NCBI RefSeq assembly: GCF_900105055.1
Contig: NZ_FNTA01000004.1
Span: 7,533,501-7,597,500 of the forward strand
DNA from: Amycolatopsis lurida
Lineage (GTDB): Bacteria; Actinomycetota; Actinomycetes; Mycobacteriales; Pseudonocardiaceae
Direction of reading: 5' to 3'
DNA length: 64,000 nucleotides
Part shown: piece after piece, positions 43,840 to 52,538 of the stretch
Layout: the number at the start of each line of letters is the position of its first letter
How positions within the stretch are numbered: position 1 is the stretch's first letter
Translations under genes and position numbers: made by a program
The notes under the pieces: model-generated
What the model was told of the DNA's origin: nothing
Seen by the model: the letters and a program-made list of their open reading frames with translations, nothing else
The model's database searches: none

Positions 43840-44814
43840 ATGTCTGTTCCCCTGTGGCTGTGGATCGCCACGGTCGGTGGCCTGCTCGCGCTCATCGCGC
43901 TGGACCTGGTCATCGTCGATCGCAAGCCGCATGAGGTCACCACCGGCGAAGCCGCCCGGTGGGTCGTCTTCTACATCGCCGTGGCCATCGCGTTCGGCGT
44001 CGGCGTCTGGGTCTTCGCCGGGCACGACTACGGTGTCCAGTTCTTCACCGGTTACATCACCGAGTACTCGCTGAGCGTCGACAACCTGTTCATCTTCATG
44101 ATCATCATGACGTCGTTCAAGGTGCCCGCGATCCACCAGCACCGGGTGCTGCTGATCGGCATCCTGCTCGCGCTCGCCATGCGCAGCGTGTTCATCGCCG
44201 TGGGTGCCGCGCTGATCGCGCAGTTCGTCTGGGTCTTCTTCCTCTTCGGCGCCGTCCTCGTCTGGACCGCGATCAGCATGGTCCGCAACAAGGACGAAGA
44301 AGAGGAATACGAGGAGAACGCGCTCACCCGCTGGGTGCGCAAGCTCTTCCCGGTCACCGACGAGTGGCACGGCCACAAGTCCTTCGTGAAGAAGGACGGC
44401 AAGCGCTGGATCACCCCGATGTTCCTGGTGATCGTCGCGATCGGCAGCGCGGACCTGCTGTTCGCCGTCGACTCGATCCCCGCGATCTTCGGTATCACGC
44501 AGGAGGCCTTCCTGGTCTTCACCGCCAACGCGTTCGCGCTGATGGGCCTGCGCCAGCTGTACTTCCTGCTCGGTGGCCTCGTCACCAAGCTGGTGTACCT
44601 GTCCTACGGCCTCGCGGTGATCCTCGCCTTCATCGGCGCCAAGCTGTTCCTGCACGCGCTGCACGAGTACCACGTCGTCCCCGACTGGCTGGACATCAAC
44701 AACTGGGTCTCCCTGGGCGTCATCGTGGTGGTCCTGACCGTGACGACGGTGGCCAGCCTCGCGAAGGCGAAGAAGCTGGAAGCCGCTGAGCGGGAATCTT
44801 CGATCAGTAGTTAG
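43840..44814 (+). CDS. TerC-family membrane protein (likely Mn2+ exporter)
   Basis: 324 residues, about eight membrane helices. The start MSVPLWLWIATVGGLLALIA at 43840 is fixed by GGAGGG ten bases upstream; a frame from 43807 would run through the riboswitch. Family marks: EYSLSVDNLFIFMIIMTSF near residue 75 and SADLLFAVDSIPAIFGITQE near 205, both with the acidic residues that bind metal. The TerC/Alx/MeeF group exports Mn2+ or supplies it to outside enzymes. The riboswitch upstream supports a manganese role rather than tellurite resistance. Confidence 0.92.
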   Translation: MSVPLWLWIATVGGLLALIALDLVIVDRKPHEVTTGEAARWVVFYIAVAIAFGVGVWVFAGHDYGVQFFTGYITEYSLSVDNLFIFMIIMTSFKVPAIHQHRVLLIGILLALAMRSVFIAVGAALIAQFVWVFFLFGAVLVWTAISMVRNKDEEEEYEENALTRWVRKLFPVTDEWHGHKSFVKKDGKRWITPMFLVIVAIGSADLLFAVDSIPAIFGITQEAFLVFTANAFALMGLRQLYFLLGGLVTKLVYLSYGLAVILAFIGAKLFLHALHEYHVVPDWLDINNWVSLGVIVVVLTVTTVASLAKAKKLEAAERESSISS

Positions 44815-44844
44815 ACCTGCTAAGGATCGGGTACCGTCGGGCCC

Positions 44845-46806
44845 GTGCGTCCCGTTGACATCGAAGCCCTGACGGTCCCCGGCATCCTCGCGCTGCGCGG
44901 CGACCTGCTGCTCACCGCGGTGAGTAGGCCTGATCTGAAGTCGAACAGCTACCGCGGAGCCCTGCGCAGGGTCGATCCGGGTGGCGGCGGAGAGAGCGCC
45001 TGGACCCACGGGACCAAAGACTCCGCCCCCGCCATCTCGCCGGACGGCCGATGGGTCGCGTTCCTCCGGACGGGCGAAGGCTCCGGGCGCGCGGCCAAGC
45101 CACAGGTGCACGTGATGCCCGCGGCCGGCGGCGACGCGAAGGGGATCACCGATCTGCCTCTCGGCGCGGGCGCCCCGGTCTGGGGACCCGATTCCCGGCG
45201 AATCGCGTTCGTCGCCCGCGTGCCCGAGCCGGGCCGCTACGGCACCGAGAACGCGGACGGTGAAACGCCGGAGCCGGGTGAGGAAGCGCCGCGGCACATC
45301 ACGAACCTCTTCTACCGCGTCGACGACGTGGGTTTCCTCAACGACCGTCCACAGCGTCTGTTCGTCGTGGACGCGGTCGCCGCGCTGGGCGAGGAGTCGC
45401 CTGCCGAGCTCACGCCCCTGACCGACGACCGGGCCGACGTCGACCATCCCTCGTGGACGGCCGACGGTGAGCAGGTCCTGTTCACCGGTCCGCGTGACTG
45501 GGCCGCCGAGGACACCGTCCGTACGGATGTCTACGCCGTGCCCTCGGGCGGTGGCGAACCCCGGCTTCTGGTCCGGACCCTGGGCACCGCGGACCGGCCG
45601 GTCGTCGCTCCGGACGGTTCGATCCTGTTCTACGGCAACGAATTCCCCGGTCTGGAGGACGTCGCCCGCAACACCGGCCTCTGGCAGGCGCCGTGGCCCT
45701 CCGGTGACGAGCCCTCGTCCCCGCGCCGGCTGACCGACGTCGAGACGGTGGACTGCGACAACGCCGCCGGCGCTCCGGTCGTCGTCGGCGACGAGGTCCT
45801 AGTCGTGGTCAGTACTCGCGGTGCCGCCGAGCTGCGTGCCGTTCCCCTCGACGCCGAACTGGCCGAACTGAAGTCGCTGCGCCACCTGATGGGGGAGCGC
45901 GCCGCGGTGAAGTCGTTCGCCGTCGACGGCGAACGGATCGTCGCGGTGGTCGGGACACCCGAGAGTTCCGGTGACGTCGTGCTGCTCGCGGACGGGGAGC
46001 CGCACGTCCTCACCGACTACTCGAAGGCGTTGCGGGACACCGGGATCCTGCCGCTGGAGGAACTGAACGCGACCGCTCCGGACGGCTACCCGGTCCACGG
46101 CTGGGTCGTCCGGCCCGCCGGAGACGGCCCGCATCCCGTGGTCCTGATGGTCCACGGTGGACCGTTCGCGGCGTACGAATGGAAGGTCTTCGACGAGGCG
46201 CAGGTGCTCGCCGCCGCGGGATACGCCGTCGTCCTCGGCAACCCGCGCGGTTCCGCCGGCTACGGCGAAAGCCACGGCCGGAGCATCGTCCACGGCCTCG
46301 GCACCGTGGACGCGGACGATCTGCTGGCACTGCTGGACGAAGCGCTCGAGCTGCCGAATCTGGACGGCGACCGGGTCGGCGTGATGGGCGGTTCGTACGG
46401 CGGCTTCATGACCAGCTGGCTCGCCGCGCACCACGGCGGCCGGTTCCGCGCCGCGTGGAGCGAGCGCGCCGTCAACGCCTGGGACTCGTTCGTCGGCAGT
46501 TCCGACATCGGCTGGTTCTTCGCCGGGGGTTACGCCGGTGACGACGTCGAAGAGCAGCGCAAGCGCAGCCCGCTGACGTACGCGGGGAAGATCGACATCC
46601 CGTTCATGGTCGCGCACTCCGAGCAGGACTGGCGTTGCCCGCTGGAGCAGGCGCAGCGGATGTACGTGGCACTGCAGCAGAACGGCGTCGCGGCCGAATT
46701 CCTGCTGTTCCCCGGGGAGGGGCACGAACTCACGCGTTCCGGGCTGCCGCGGCACCGGGTGCAGCGGTTCGACGCCGTACTGGAGTGGTGGGGCCGCCAC
46801 CTCTGA
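44845..46806 (+). CDS. S9-family serine peptidase (acylaminoacyl-peptidase/prolyl oligopeptidase type)
   Basis: 653 residues, cytoplasmic. The first 400 residues form a beta-propeller of WD-like repeats (PAISPDGRWVAFLRTGEG, GPDSRRIAFVARVPEPG). The C-terminal catalytic domain has the nucleophile GVMGGSYGGFMTSWLA (Ser near 518), acid in AHSEQDWRCP and His in FPGEGHELTRSG. It should cut short peptides. The GTG start follows a TACCGT box by seven bases (44832-44837), again a leaderless pattern, and lies 30 bp after the TerC stop. A 21-nt-arm palindrome begins three bases after the stop. Confidence 0.93.
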   Translation: MRPVDIEALTVPGILALRGDLLLTAVSRPDLKSNSYRGALRRVDPGGGGESAWTHGTKDSAPAISPDGRWVAFLRTGEGSGRAAKPQVHVMPAAGGDAKGITDLPLGAGAPVWGPDSRRIAFVARVPEPGRYGTENADGETPEPGEEAPRHITNLFYRVDDVGFLNDRPQRLFVVDAVAALGEESPAELTPLTDDRADVDHPSWTADGEQVLFTGPRDWAAEDTVRTDVYAVPSGGGEPRLLVRTLGTADRPVVAPDGSILFYGNEFPGLEDVARNTGLWQAPWPSGDEPSSPRRLTDVETVDCDNAAGAPVVVGDEVLVVVSTRGAAELRAVPLDAELAELKSLRHLMGERAAVKSFAVDGERIVAVVGTPESSGDVVLLADGEPHVLTDYSKALRDTGILPLEELNATAPDGYPVHGWVVRPAGDGPHPVVLMVHGGPFAAYEWKVFDEAQVLAAAGYAVVLGNPRGSAGYGESHGRSIVHGLGTVDADDLLALLDEALELPNLDGDRVGVMGGSYGGFMTSWLAAHHGGRFRAAWSERAVNAWDSFVGSSDIGWFFAGGYAGDDVEEQRKRSPLTYAGKIDIPFMVAHSEQDWRCPLEQAQRMYVALQQNGVAAEFLLFPGEGHELTRSGLPRHRVQRFDAVLEWWGRHL

Positions 46807-46809
46807 ACC

Positions 46810-46853
46810 TCGTGAGTGGTAAGGACGGTTCTAACCGTCCTTACCACTCACGA
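46810..46853. repeat. Perfect 21-nt-arm palindrome, copy 2
   Basis: Same element as at 9382-9425, with loop CT. Each arm begins TCGTGAGTGGTAAGGACGG. Relative to copy 1 the arm has G for T at position 14 and the other arm has C for A at the matching place, so the stem is kept. It lies between the convergent S9 peptidase and RES toxin genes and can end both transcripts. Confidence 0.8.
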
Positions 46854-46863
46854 GCGTCGGAGC

Positions 46864-47520
46864 TCAGCTGAGCAGCGTGTAGTTCAGTTCTTCGCACACC
46901 CGGCCCAGCGGGACGTCGAGCCCCGGATGGTCCAGCGGGAGCAGCACGTCCGGCGCGACCGGCAGCGAGTTCCCGGCGGGCGGGTCCCACAGCGCGAGCG
47001 CGGGGCCGCCGGAGTCCATGGACGACCGGTACCAGACGCCGTCGAGGTCGCCGAAGGCGGCGCGGATGGCGCGGGCCCAGGCCTGGGTGATCTTCTTCGG
47101 GCCGCTGGAGATCTCCTGCGAGGCGCCGACCCGGGTCGGCCAGAGGCCGGCGAGGTCGAGCAGCCGCAGCGTCCGGGTCGGCCGGACGACGACCAGGCGC
47201 GGGCCGCGGGACTTGCGGTCGACCGTCGACGTGGTCTGGAAGACCTCCGCGATGCTGGTGCGCACGGTGAGACCGAAGTACAGGACGCCGTTCCCGGGGT
47301 CGGTGACCGGGCGACCGCCGCGACCGGGGGTCTGCGGGTCGAACCGGCCGTGCGGGAGCGGGCCGCTGTAGCGGAACGAGTTCCACTGCTGGGGGTGATT
47401 GCCGTGCGCGGTGAAGATCCTGACCAGCCTGGTGCCGGGGTGCACCGTCACCACGTCGTTGGTGCGGTGCAGCTCCTTGACCAGGACAGAGCGTGCGGGC
47501 GGCAGGGGGAGCCGGGCCAT
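46864..47520 (-). CDS. RES-domain toxin (MbcT/ParT-like)
   Basis: 218 residues. RES proteins are toxins that destroy NAD+ (phosphorolysis in mycobacterial MbcT) or modify other targets. The core motifs are present: LVRIFTAHGNHPQQWNSFRY with the Arg and Tyr, LYFGLTVRTSIAEVF with the conserved Glu, and LDGVWYRSSMDSGGPALALW with the late Ser. It is downstream of, and in the same direction as, a gene for an antitoxin-like protein, with a 97-bp gap, the usual antitoxin-then-toxin order. The C-terminal tail ends ELNYTLLS. Confidence 0.88.
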   Translation of the reverse strand: MARLPLPPARSVLVKELHRTNDVVTVHPGTRLVRIFTAHGNHPQQWNSFRYSGPLPHGRFDPQTPGRGGRPVTDPGNGVLYFGLTVRTSIAEVFQTTSTVDRKSRGPRLVVVRPTRTLRLLDLAGLWPTRVGASQEISSGPKKITQAWARAIRAAFGDLDGVWYRSSMDSGGPALALWDPPAGNSLPVAPDVLLPLDHPGLDVPLGRVCEELNYTLLS

Positions 47521-47617
47521 ACCTCGGGAGTCGTCCGTCCTTGTCGGGTGATCTTGCTCGGTGGGGTCAGCCTACGGCCTACCCCCGACTGGAATTTTCC
47601 GTCGTCGGGCAAGGATC

Positions 47618-48199
47618 TCAGAACGGCGAGCCCAGGGTGGCCACCAGTCTCGCGACGTGCTCGGGGTCGCCACCGGAGAGGAGCCATTGGCGCGGGGTGG
47701 CGGGATGCTCGTTGATCACCAGATCGGTCTGCGGGGTGCTCATGAACGCGGCGACGACAAGCGCGGGCTGGTCCTCGGGGACGGCGCGCAGTACGACCTC
47801 CAGGCCGGGTAGCACCCCGGAACCGGCGAACTGCCAGGCGGGCAGCCGCCAGCCCTGGTCCTTCCAGCCGGTGAGCCTGCCCTCCTTGAGGCGGTGCCGG
47901 ATCCGGCTGTCGTCCACGCCCAGTGCCTTCGCCGCTTCCAGCACGCTCAGCGCGGAATCGGCGAGTACGGCGTGCGCGGCGACCGTGCGGGCGCGGAAGT
48001 CCGGCTCGTCTTCACCCCGGGGGGAGAGGTCCAGCCCGACGTCGGTGAGCGCGGCCCGCTGGTCCGCCGAGAAATAGTGCGACGGATCGGGGTTCGGTGG
48101 GGTCAGTCTCCGCGCCGCGTCCTCGACGAGGTTCAGGAACTCGTTGGCGTCGACCTTCAGGCCCGCCTTGGCGAGAACGTTCTCGAGCGCTATGGACAT
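47618..48199 (-). CDS. MbcA/Xre-type antitoxin for the RES toxin
   Basis: 193 residues. A DNA-binding-like helix-turn-helix in the middle (SVLEAAKALGVDDSRIRHRL) is followed by the toxin-binding C-terminal part of the Xre-MbcA-ParS type: EHPATPRQWLLSGGDPEHVA then RLVATLG. The N-terminus FLNLVEDAARRL is helical. Start ATG at 48199 is preceded by a TACCCT box six bases upstream and no ribosome site, suggesting a leaderless mRNA. It should neutralise the RES protein and repress the pair. A longer frame from 48517 is not supported. Confidence 0.85.
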   Translation of the reverse strand: MSIALENVLAKAGLKVDANEFLNLVEDAARRLTPPNPDPSHYFSADQRAALTDVGLDLSPRGEDEPDFRARTVAAHAVLADSALSVLEAAKALGVDDSRIRHRLKEGRLTGWKDQGWRLPAWQFAGSGVLPGLEVVLRAVPEDQPALVVAAFMSTPQTDLVINEHPATPRQWLLSGGDPEHVARLVATLGSPF

Positions 48200-48532
48200 G
48201 CGCCTAGGGTAACGCGTCTGTGCGGGTTCGTGCGGTCTCATCTCGATTTCGTGGGGGAATTCACCAGAGATGAACACAGAGTGCACGGAATCAAACACGC
48301 GCAGTAGGCAATATCGCCATAGTCTGCCCGGATCGGGCGAGCTTGTCCAGGATTTCGGCTTGACACGTGGTAAACAGGAACTTACCGTCCGAACGGTAAA
48401 CGATTTCTTCCCACCGCTTCGGAGAACCCGGCTGGTGTGGGGCCGGCTTGGGGGAACAAGGGGGTGGGGCGTTCCTGGGCGGCCGGTGCGAGCCGGTCGC
48501 CCAGGCACGTCGTGCACCGGGATCTCCGGGTG
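48200..48532. other. Gap upstream of the antitoxin with a palindrome and a rightward promoter-like pair
   Basis: 333 bp without a supported gene. On the minus strand it carries the antitoxin promoter (-10 TACCCT, 48211-48206). A palindrome TTACCGT-CCGA-ACGGTAA lies at 48382-48399. On the plus strand TTGACA (48360-48365) and TACCGT (48383-48388) are 17 bp apart, a near-consensus promoter overlapping the palindrome and pointing into the 3' end of the lacI-type gene, so it would make an antisense RNA. Confidence 0.5.
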
Positions 48533-49513
48533 TCAGTCGCGTCGTGAGCTCCGGCGCACGATCAGCTTCGCCTGAAGTGTGGTCGTCGTGGCCTTGCGCG
48601 TGCTGTCGCTGATCCGCGCGAGCAGCAGCTCGGCGGCGACCCTGCCCACCTCGTTCGCGGGCTGGGCGACCACCGTCAGCGGCGGGTCGATCAGCGTCGT
48701 CCACGGCGCGTCGTCGAACGACACGATCCCCACGTCCTGTCCCGATCGCAGACCGCGCGCGGCCAAGGCCTCCAGGACGCCGATCGTCATCGTGCTGTTG
48801 CCGACCAGCAGCGCGTCCGGCGGCTCCGGCTCGTCGAGCAGGCTGAGCGCGGCGAGCCTGCCGCCCTCGGCGCGGAATTCCGCCCGCCGGGTGAGCGCGT
48901 TCTCCTCGCCGACGGCATCCGTGTAGCCGGCCAGCCGGTCTTCCGCCGTGCGTACCCCGGGCGGTCCGCTGACGCAGGCGACCCGCCGGTATCCGCCGTC
49001 GAGAAGGTGCTGGGTGGCGTCGCGGGCGGCGAGCCGGGTGTCGACCAGCACCTGGTCGCCGGTGTTCTTCAGCAGCGGCCGGTCGACGGCGACCACGGGG
49101 GTGCCGCGTTCGGTCAGCCGGTCGACGTTGGTGGCCCGGCCGGTGGGGGAGAGCACCACGCCGGCGACCCGTTCCTGGAGCGCGACGTCTATGTAGCGCC
49201 GCTCCTTCTCCTCGTTGTCGTCGGCGTTGCACAGCACCACCGAATAGCCCGCGGTCTGCGCGATGTCCTCCACGCCGCGGGCGATCGCGGTGAAGAAGGG
49301 GTTCTCCACGTCGGAGATGATGAGCGCGAGTACCGCGGTCTCCTGACGGCGCAGATTCCTCGCGAGCCCGTTCGGGTGGTATCCCAATTCGGCCGCGGCG
49401 GCCTGCACCCGTGCCGCGAGCACCGGGTCCACAGTGGACTTCCCGTTGAGCGTTCTCGACACGGTCGCCGTCGAAACCCCGGCCTTCGCCGCCACGTCGT
49501 TGATGGTGGCCAC
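48533..49513 (-). CDS. LacI-family transcriptional regulator
   Basis: 326 residues. The N-terminal helix-turn-helix is ATINDVAAKAGVSTATVSRT with the hinge helix ARVQAAAAELGYHPNGLARN. The rest is a sugar-binding periplasmic-type domain (ALIISDVENPFFTAIARGVE, GIVSFDDAPWTTLIDPPLT). The GTG start at 49513 has GGGGAGG five bases upstream; an earlier frame start at 49576 is not needed. It is divergent from an FGGY sugar kinase gene and probably represses it in the absence of the sugar. Confidence 0.93.
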   Translation of the reverse strand: MATINDVAAKAGVSTATVSRTLNGKSTVDPVLAARVQAAAAELGYHPNGLARNLRRQETAVLALIISDVENPFFTAIARGVEDIAQTAGYSVVLCNADDNEEKERRYIDVALQERVAGVVLSPTGRATNVDRLTERGTPVVAVDRPLLKNTGDQVLVDTRLAARDATQHLLDGGYRRVACVSGPPGVRTAEDRLAGYTDAVGEENALTRRAEFRAEGGRLAALSLLDEPEPPDALLVGNSTMTIGVLEALAARGLRSGQDVGIVSFDDAPWTTLIDPPLTVVAQPANEVGRVAAELLLARISDSTRKATTTTLQAKLIVRRSSRRD

Positions 49514-49627
49514 CGTGACCTCCCCTTCCGCAGGTGTGTTGACACCCTCGCACGGGAAGAATAGCTTGACCGACAATCGTTACCATCCGCTGATCGCGCT
49601 ACTCGCGCGGAGGAGTTCGGAGGCGTC

Positions 49628-51142
49628 GTGCGGGAACCGGGCCTGGTGCTCGGCGTCGACATCGGCACCTCGAGTTCCAAAGGTGTCCTCGTCGATTCCC
49701 GGGGCGCCGTGGTGGCACGGGCATCCCGCCCGCACGACACTTCCCGGCCGCATCCCGGCTGGTTCGAGCACGACGCGGAAACCGTGTGGTGGCAGGACTT
49801 CGTGGCGCTGGCAAGGGAACTCGCCGGGGATCATCCCATCATCGGAGTGTCGGTCAGCGGGATCGGGCCGGTGCTGTTGCCCGCCGACGGTTCCGGGAGA
49901 CCCCTGCGTCCGGCGATCCTTTACGGTGTCGACACCCGCGCATACGACGAAATCCGGGAATTGAATCGGCAATTCGGCGAAGAATCCATTGTGGAACGAG
50001 GCGGGAGCGCGCTCGGCTCACAGGCCGTGGGACCGAAATGGCGCTGGCTGGCCAAGAACGAGCCGGATGTCTTCGAGCGGGCGAAGCTCTTCCTGATGGC
50101 GAGTTCGTTCCTCGTGCTGCGACTGACCGGCGAATACGTCCTCGATCATCATTCGGCGAGCCAGTGCGATCCGATGTACGACCTGCGCGAGGCCCGCTGG
50201 GCGCCGGACCGCGTCGCCGCGATCGCTCCCGGCATCGAGTTGCCGAGGCTCGCGTGGCCGACCGAGGTGGTCGGCTCGGTGACCGCCGAAGCGGCCGCGG
50301 AAACCGGCCTGCCGCAAGGGATTCCGGTCACGGCGGGGACGGTGGACGCCTGGGCCGAGGCGACCAGCGTCGGGGTGACCGCGCCCAGGGACACCATGCT
50401 CATGTACGGCACCACGATGTTCCTGATCCAGATGCTCGCCGATCCCCGCCCCGGGCGGGGGCTGTGGACGACCCGCGGTGCCTTTCCCGGCAGCTATTCG
50501 CTGGCCGCGGGGATGGCCACGTCCGGCGCCATCACCGAGTGGCTGCGGGATCTCGTCGGCGGCGAATTCGGGGAATTGGCCGCGGCCGCGGCCGAGGTCC
50601 CGGCGGGCAGCCGCGGTCTGCTGATGCTGCCGTACTTCGCGGGAGAACGGACACCGGTGCCGGATCCGGACGCGAGAGGGATCATCGCCGGGCTCACCAC
50701 TTCCCACGATCGTGCCGATCTGTACCGCGCGGCGCTGGAAGGCACGGCGTACGGCGTGCGGCACAACCTCGAAGCCATGCGGGAGGCCGGTGGCGGTACC
50801 GGCCGGATCGTCGCCGTCGGTGGCGGGACGCAGGGCGGGGTGTGGACTCGGATCGTCAGCGACGTCGCGCGGATCGACCAGGAGATCCCCGCGGAGACCA
50901 TCGGTGCCGCGTTCGGAGATGCCGTTCTCGCCTCGGTCGCCCTGGGAAGGGAACCGGATATCGAAGCCTGGAACCCCGTCGCCGAAATCGTCCGCCCCGG
51001 CGCGGACGCCGACGTCTACGACGAGTTCTATCCGCACTACCGTGACCTGTACCGGTCCACTGTGGACATCGCTCACTTCCTGGCGCGGAAGAACTCGCTC
51101 GCTTTCATGCCGGAGAGCTCCCGGCAATCCCGGCTCAGATGA
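49628..51142 (+). CDS. FGGY-family carbohydrate kinase (xylulokinase-like)
   Basis: 504 residues. The first half (LVLGVDIGTSSSKGVLVDSR) and second half (GTVDAWAEATSVGVTAPRDT, YFAGERTPVPDPDARG, GRIVAVGGGTQGGVWTRIVS) carry the two actin-like domains of FGGY kinases. It would phosphorylate a pentulose or similar sugar; the exact sugar is not evident. GGAGG lies upstream of the GTG start. No sugar transporter is nearby. The last 70 bp overlap the end of the convergent AraC gene. Confidence 0.92.
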   Translation: MREPGLVLGVDIGTSSSKGVLVDSRGAVVARASRPHDTSRPHPGWFEHDAETVWWQDFVALARELAGDHPIIGVSVSGIGPVLLPADGSGRPLRPAILYGVDTRAYDEIRELNRQFGEESIVERGGSALGSQAVGPKWRWLAKNEPDVFERAKLFLMASSFLVLRLTGEYVLDHHSASQCDPMYDLREARWAPDRVAAIAPGIELPRLAWPTEVVGSVTAEAAAETGLPQGIPVTAGTVDAWAEATSVGVTAPRDTMLMYGTTMFLIQMLADPRPGRGLWTTRGAFPGSYSLAAGMATSGAITEWLRDLVGGEFGELAAAAAEVPAGSRGLLMLPYFAGERTPVPDPDARGIIAGLTTSHDRADLYRAALEGTAYGVRHNLEAMREAGGGTGRIVAVGGGTQGGVWTRIVSDVARIDQEIPAETIGAAFGDAVLASVALGREPDIEAWNPVAEIVRPGADADVYDEFYPHYRDLYRSTVDIAHFLARKNSLAFMPESSRQSRLR

Positions 51143-51759
51143 GCCTGATCGGCGTAACCCGCCGAAAACGCCAGCGAGGCGAGATCCGTCGCCGTACTCG
51201 CGAGGCCGACGGCGCGCTGGAACCGGGCGACCCGCAGGTACGTGGCCGGGCCGTAGCCGACCGCGAAGGTGAACCGCCTCCGCAACTGCCGCTCCCCGAT
51301 GGTGAACCGCTTCAGCGCGGCGGAAACCCGGGGCACGCCGCGGTCCAGCCTGGCGATGAGCTCCGAAACCTCCCGGTCGGCTCGTCCGGCTCCGCGCCGC
51401 TCGACGACGTCGGCCAGCGAAGCGGCGCCGGAGAGCACGCGCTCGGCCAGCAGTTCGCCCTCCCTGCCCCAGAGGTCGCCGAGGGGGACACGCTGATCGC
51501 GTAACTCGTCGGCGCCCAGGCCCAGGACGTCACCCGCTCTGCCGGGGGCGAACCGCACGCCTCGCGCCTGCTCGCCGGTCTCCCAGGTCCAGGGCGCCGT
51601 GTCCGGCCCGGCTATGAAGACCTCGCCGCCGCTCTCCACCAGATCCACGCAGCCGTCGGGCACGATCCGCTTCGGCGCCGTGCCCGTGTCCTCCCACAGG
51701 CAGCGCACCACCCCGGCCGGCCCGCCGGGCGCCTTCGTCTCCCGATACACGCTTGCCAT
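51073..51759 (-). CDS. AraC-family transcriptional regulator
   Basis: 228 residues. The N-terminal domain (RIVPDGCVDLVESGGEVFIA, GVRFAPGRAGDVLGL) is the DUF6597-type sensor common in actinobacterial AraC proteins. The C-terminal double helix-turn-helix includes FTIGERQLRRRFTFAVGYGP and DLASLAFSAGYADQAHLSRD. It is convergent with the FGGY kinase and the two coding regions share 70 bp, longer than usual. It is divergent from the Nudix gene, which it may regulate. Confidence 0.9.
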   Translation of the reverse strand: MASVYRETKAPGGPAGVVRCLWEDTGTAPKRIVPDGCVDLVESGGEVFIAGPDTAPWTWETGEQARGVRFAPGRAGDVLGLGADELRDQRVPLGDLWGREGELLAERVLSGAASLADVVERRGAGRADREVSELIARLDRGVPRVSAALKRFTIGERQLRRRFTFAVGYGPATYLRVARFQRAVGLASTATDLASLAFSAGYADQAHLSRDCRELSGMKASEFFRARK

Positions 51760-51789
51760 GATGCCCCCGGCCTACGACAGAATCGGGCC

Positions 51790-52194
51790 GTGTCCGTAGC
51801 AGAGATCGATTCACTGGCCTGGATCCACGTCCGCGACCGCCGTCTGCTGTCGGTGCGGACCGAGGGGAAGGCCAAGTTCTACCTGCCTGGAGGCAAGCGC
51901 GAACCCGGCGAGGGCGACGTCGCCGGGCTGTGCCGGGAGATCAGGGAGGAACTCGGCATCGAGCTCGACCCGCCGAGCTTCCGCTTCTTCGCGGTGCTGA
52001 ACGAGCAAGCCGATGGTTACGCGGACGGCCGCCGCGTCCGCATGACCTGTTACACCGCCGACCATCGCGGGGAACCCGCGCCCGGGCGCGAGATCGCGGA
52101 GTCCGCCTGGCTGTCGTCGGCCGACGCGCACCTCTGCCCGCCGGCGGGCAGGCGGATGCTCGGGATGCTCGCCGATGCGGGTCTCGTCGACTAG
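51790..52194 (+). CDS. Nudix hydrolase
   Basis: 134 residues, a single Nudix domain that hydrolyses nucleoside-diphosphate-linked compounds. The Nudix box is complete (GGKREPGEGDVAG then LCREIREELGI), matching Gx5Ex7REUxEExGU. The GTG start follows a CAGAAT box by six bases with no ribosome site. The stop TAG lies within the CTAG that is the insertion point of a decayed MITE. Confidence 0.92.
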   Translation: MSVAEIDSLAWIHVRDRRLLSVRTEGKAKFYLPGGKREPGEGDVAGLCREIREELGIELDPPSFRFFAVLNEQADGYADGRRVRMTCYTADHRGEPAPGREIAESAWLSSADAHLCPPAGRRMLGMLADAGLVD

Positions 52195-52338
52195 TCGGTG
52201 TCCTGTAAGTCCGCGCGTGCCACTCACGACCCTGGTGACCGGAGGCGAAGGGGCCTTTCACCGCATCAGACGCGGCGAAGGGAGCCTTCGGCCCACCGCC
52301 GGCTCCGCCCGCGACAGGACTTGCAGGGCGTCGACTGG
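52191..52338. mobile_element. Decayed MITE, copy 3
   Basis: The left end after CTAG (52191-52194), TCGGTGTCCTGTAAGTC, matches the ends of the 53021 element at 16 of 17 bases. The right end, at 52318-52334, matches at 12 of 17, and four of the five differences are transitions towards G/C. The far flank reads CTGG, one transition from CTAG. The 140-bp inside is unlike the other copies. The Nudix stop codon lies in the left CTAG. Confidence 0.6.
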
Positions 52339-52538
52339 GCCGGATCACTCAAAGTGAGCTGTTCGGCTCACTCTGCTTACGCCGATCGCCCCATGACCAG
52401 CGACTCCCCGCTCACTGGGACACCCAAAAGGGTGAATATCGGGTTTCTTCCCGATAACGGCTAACGCGGAGTCACCTTCGTGCGAGAAGTAGTCGACGCA
52501 CTCGACGGAAGTGCGCTCGGACGAGAGAAGACCTCTCC
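52339..52538. other. Upstream region of the MmpS-like gene with three hairpins
   Basis: Three short palindromes stand in a row: AGTGAGC/GCTCACT (52353-52372), CACCC-AAAA-GGGTG (52421-52434) and TATCGGG-TTTCTT-CCCGATA (52437-52456). The first may end the Nudix transcript; the others lie about 80-120 bp before the MmpS-like start and could be operators. No promoter is clear. Confidence 0.5.

Noticed and set aside
48270-48575. 101-codon plus-strand frame in the antitoxin-LacI gap
   Set aside because: Runs into lacI antisense, has no ribosome site and is rich in Arg; the promoter-like pair there may make RNA but not this protein.
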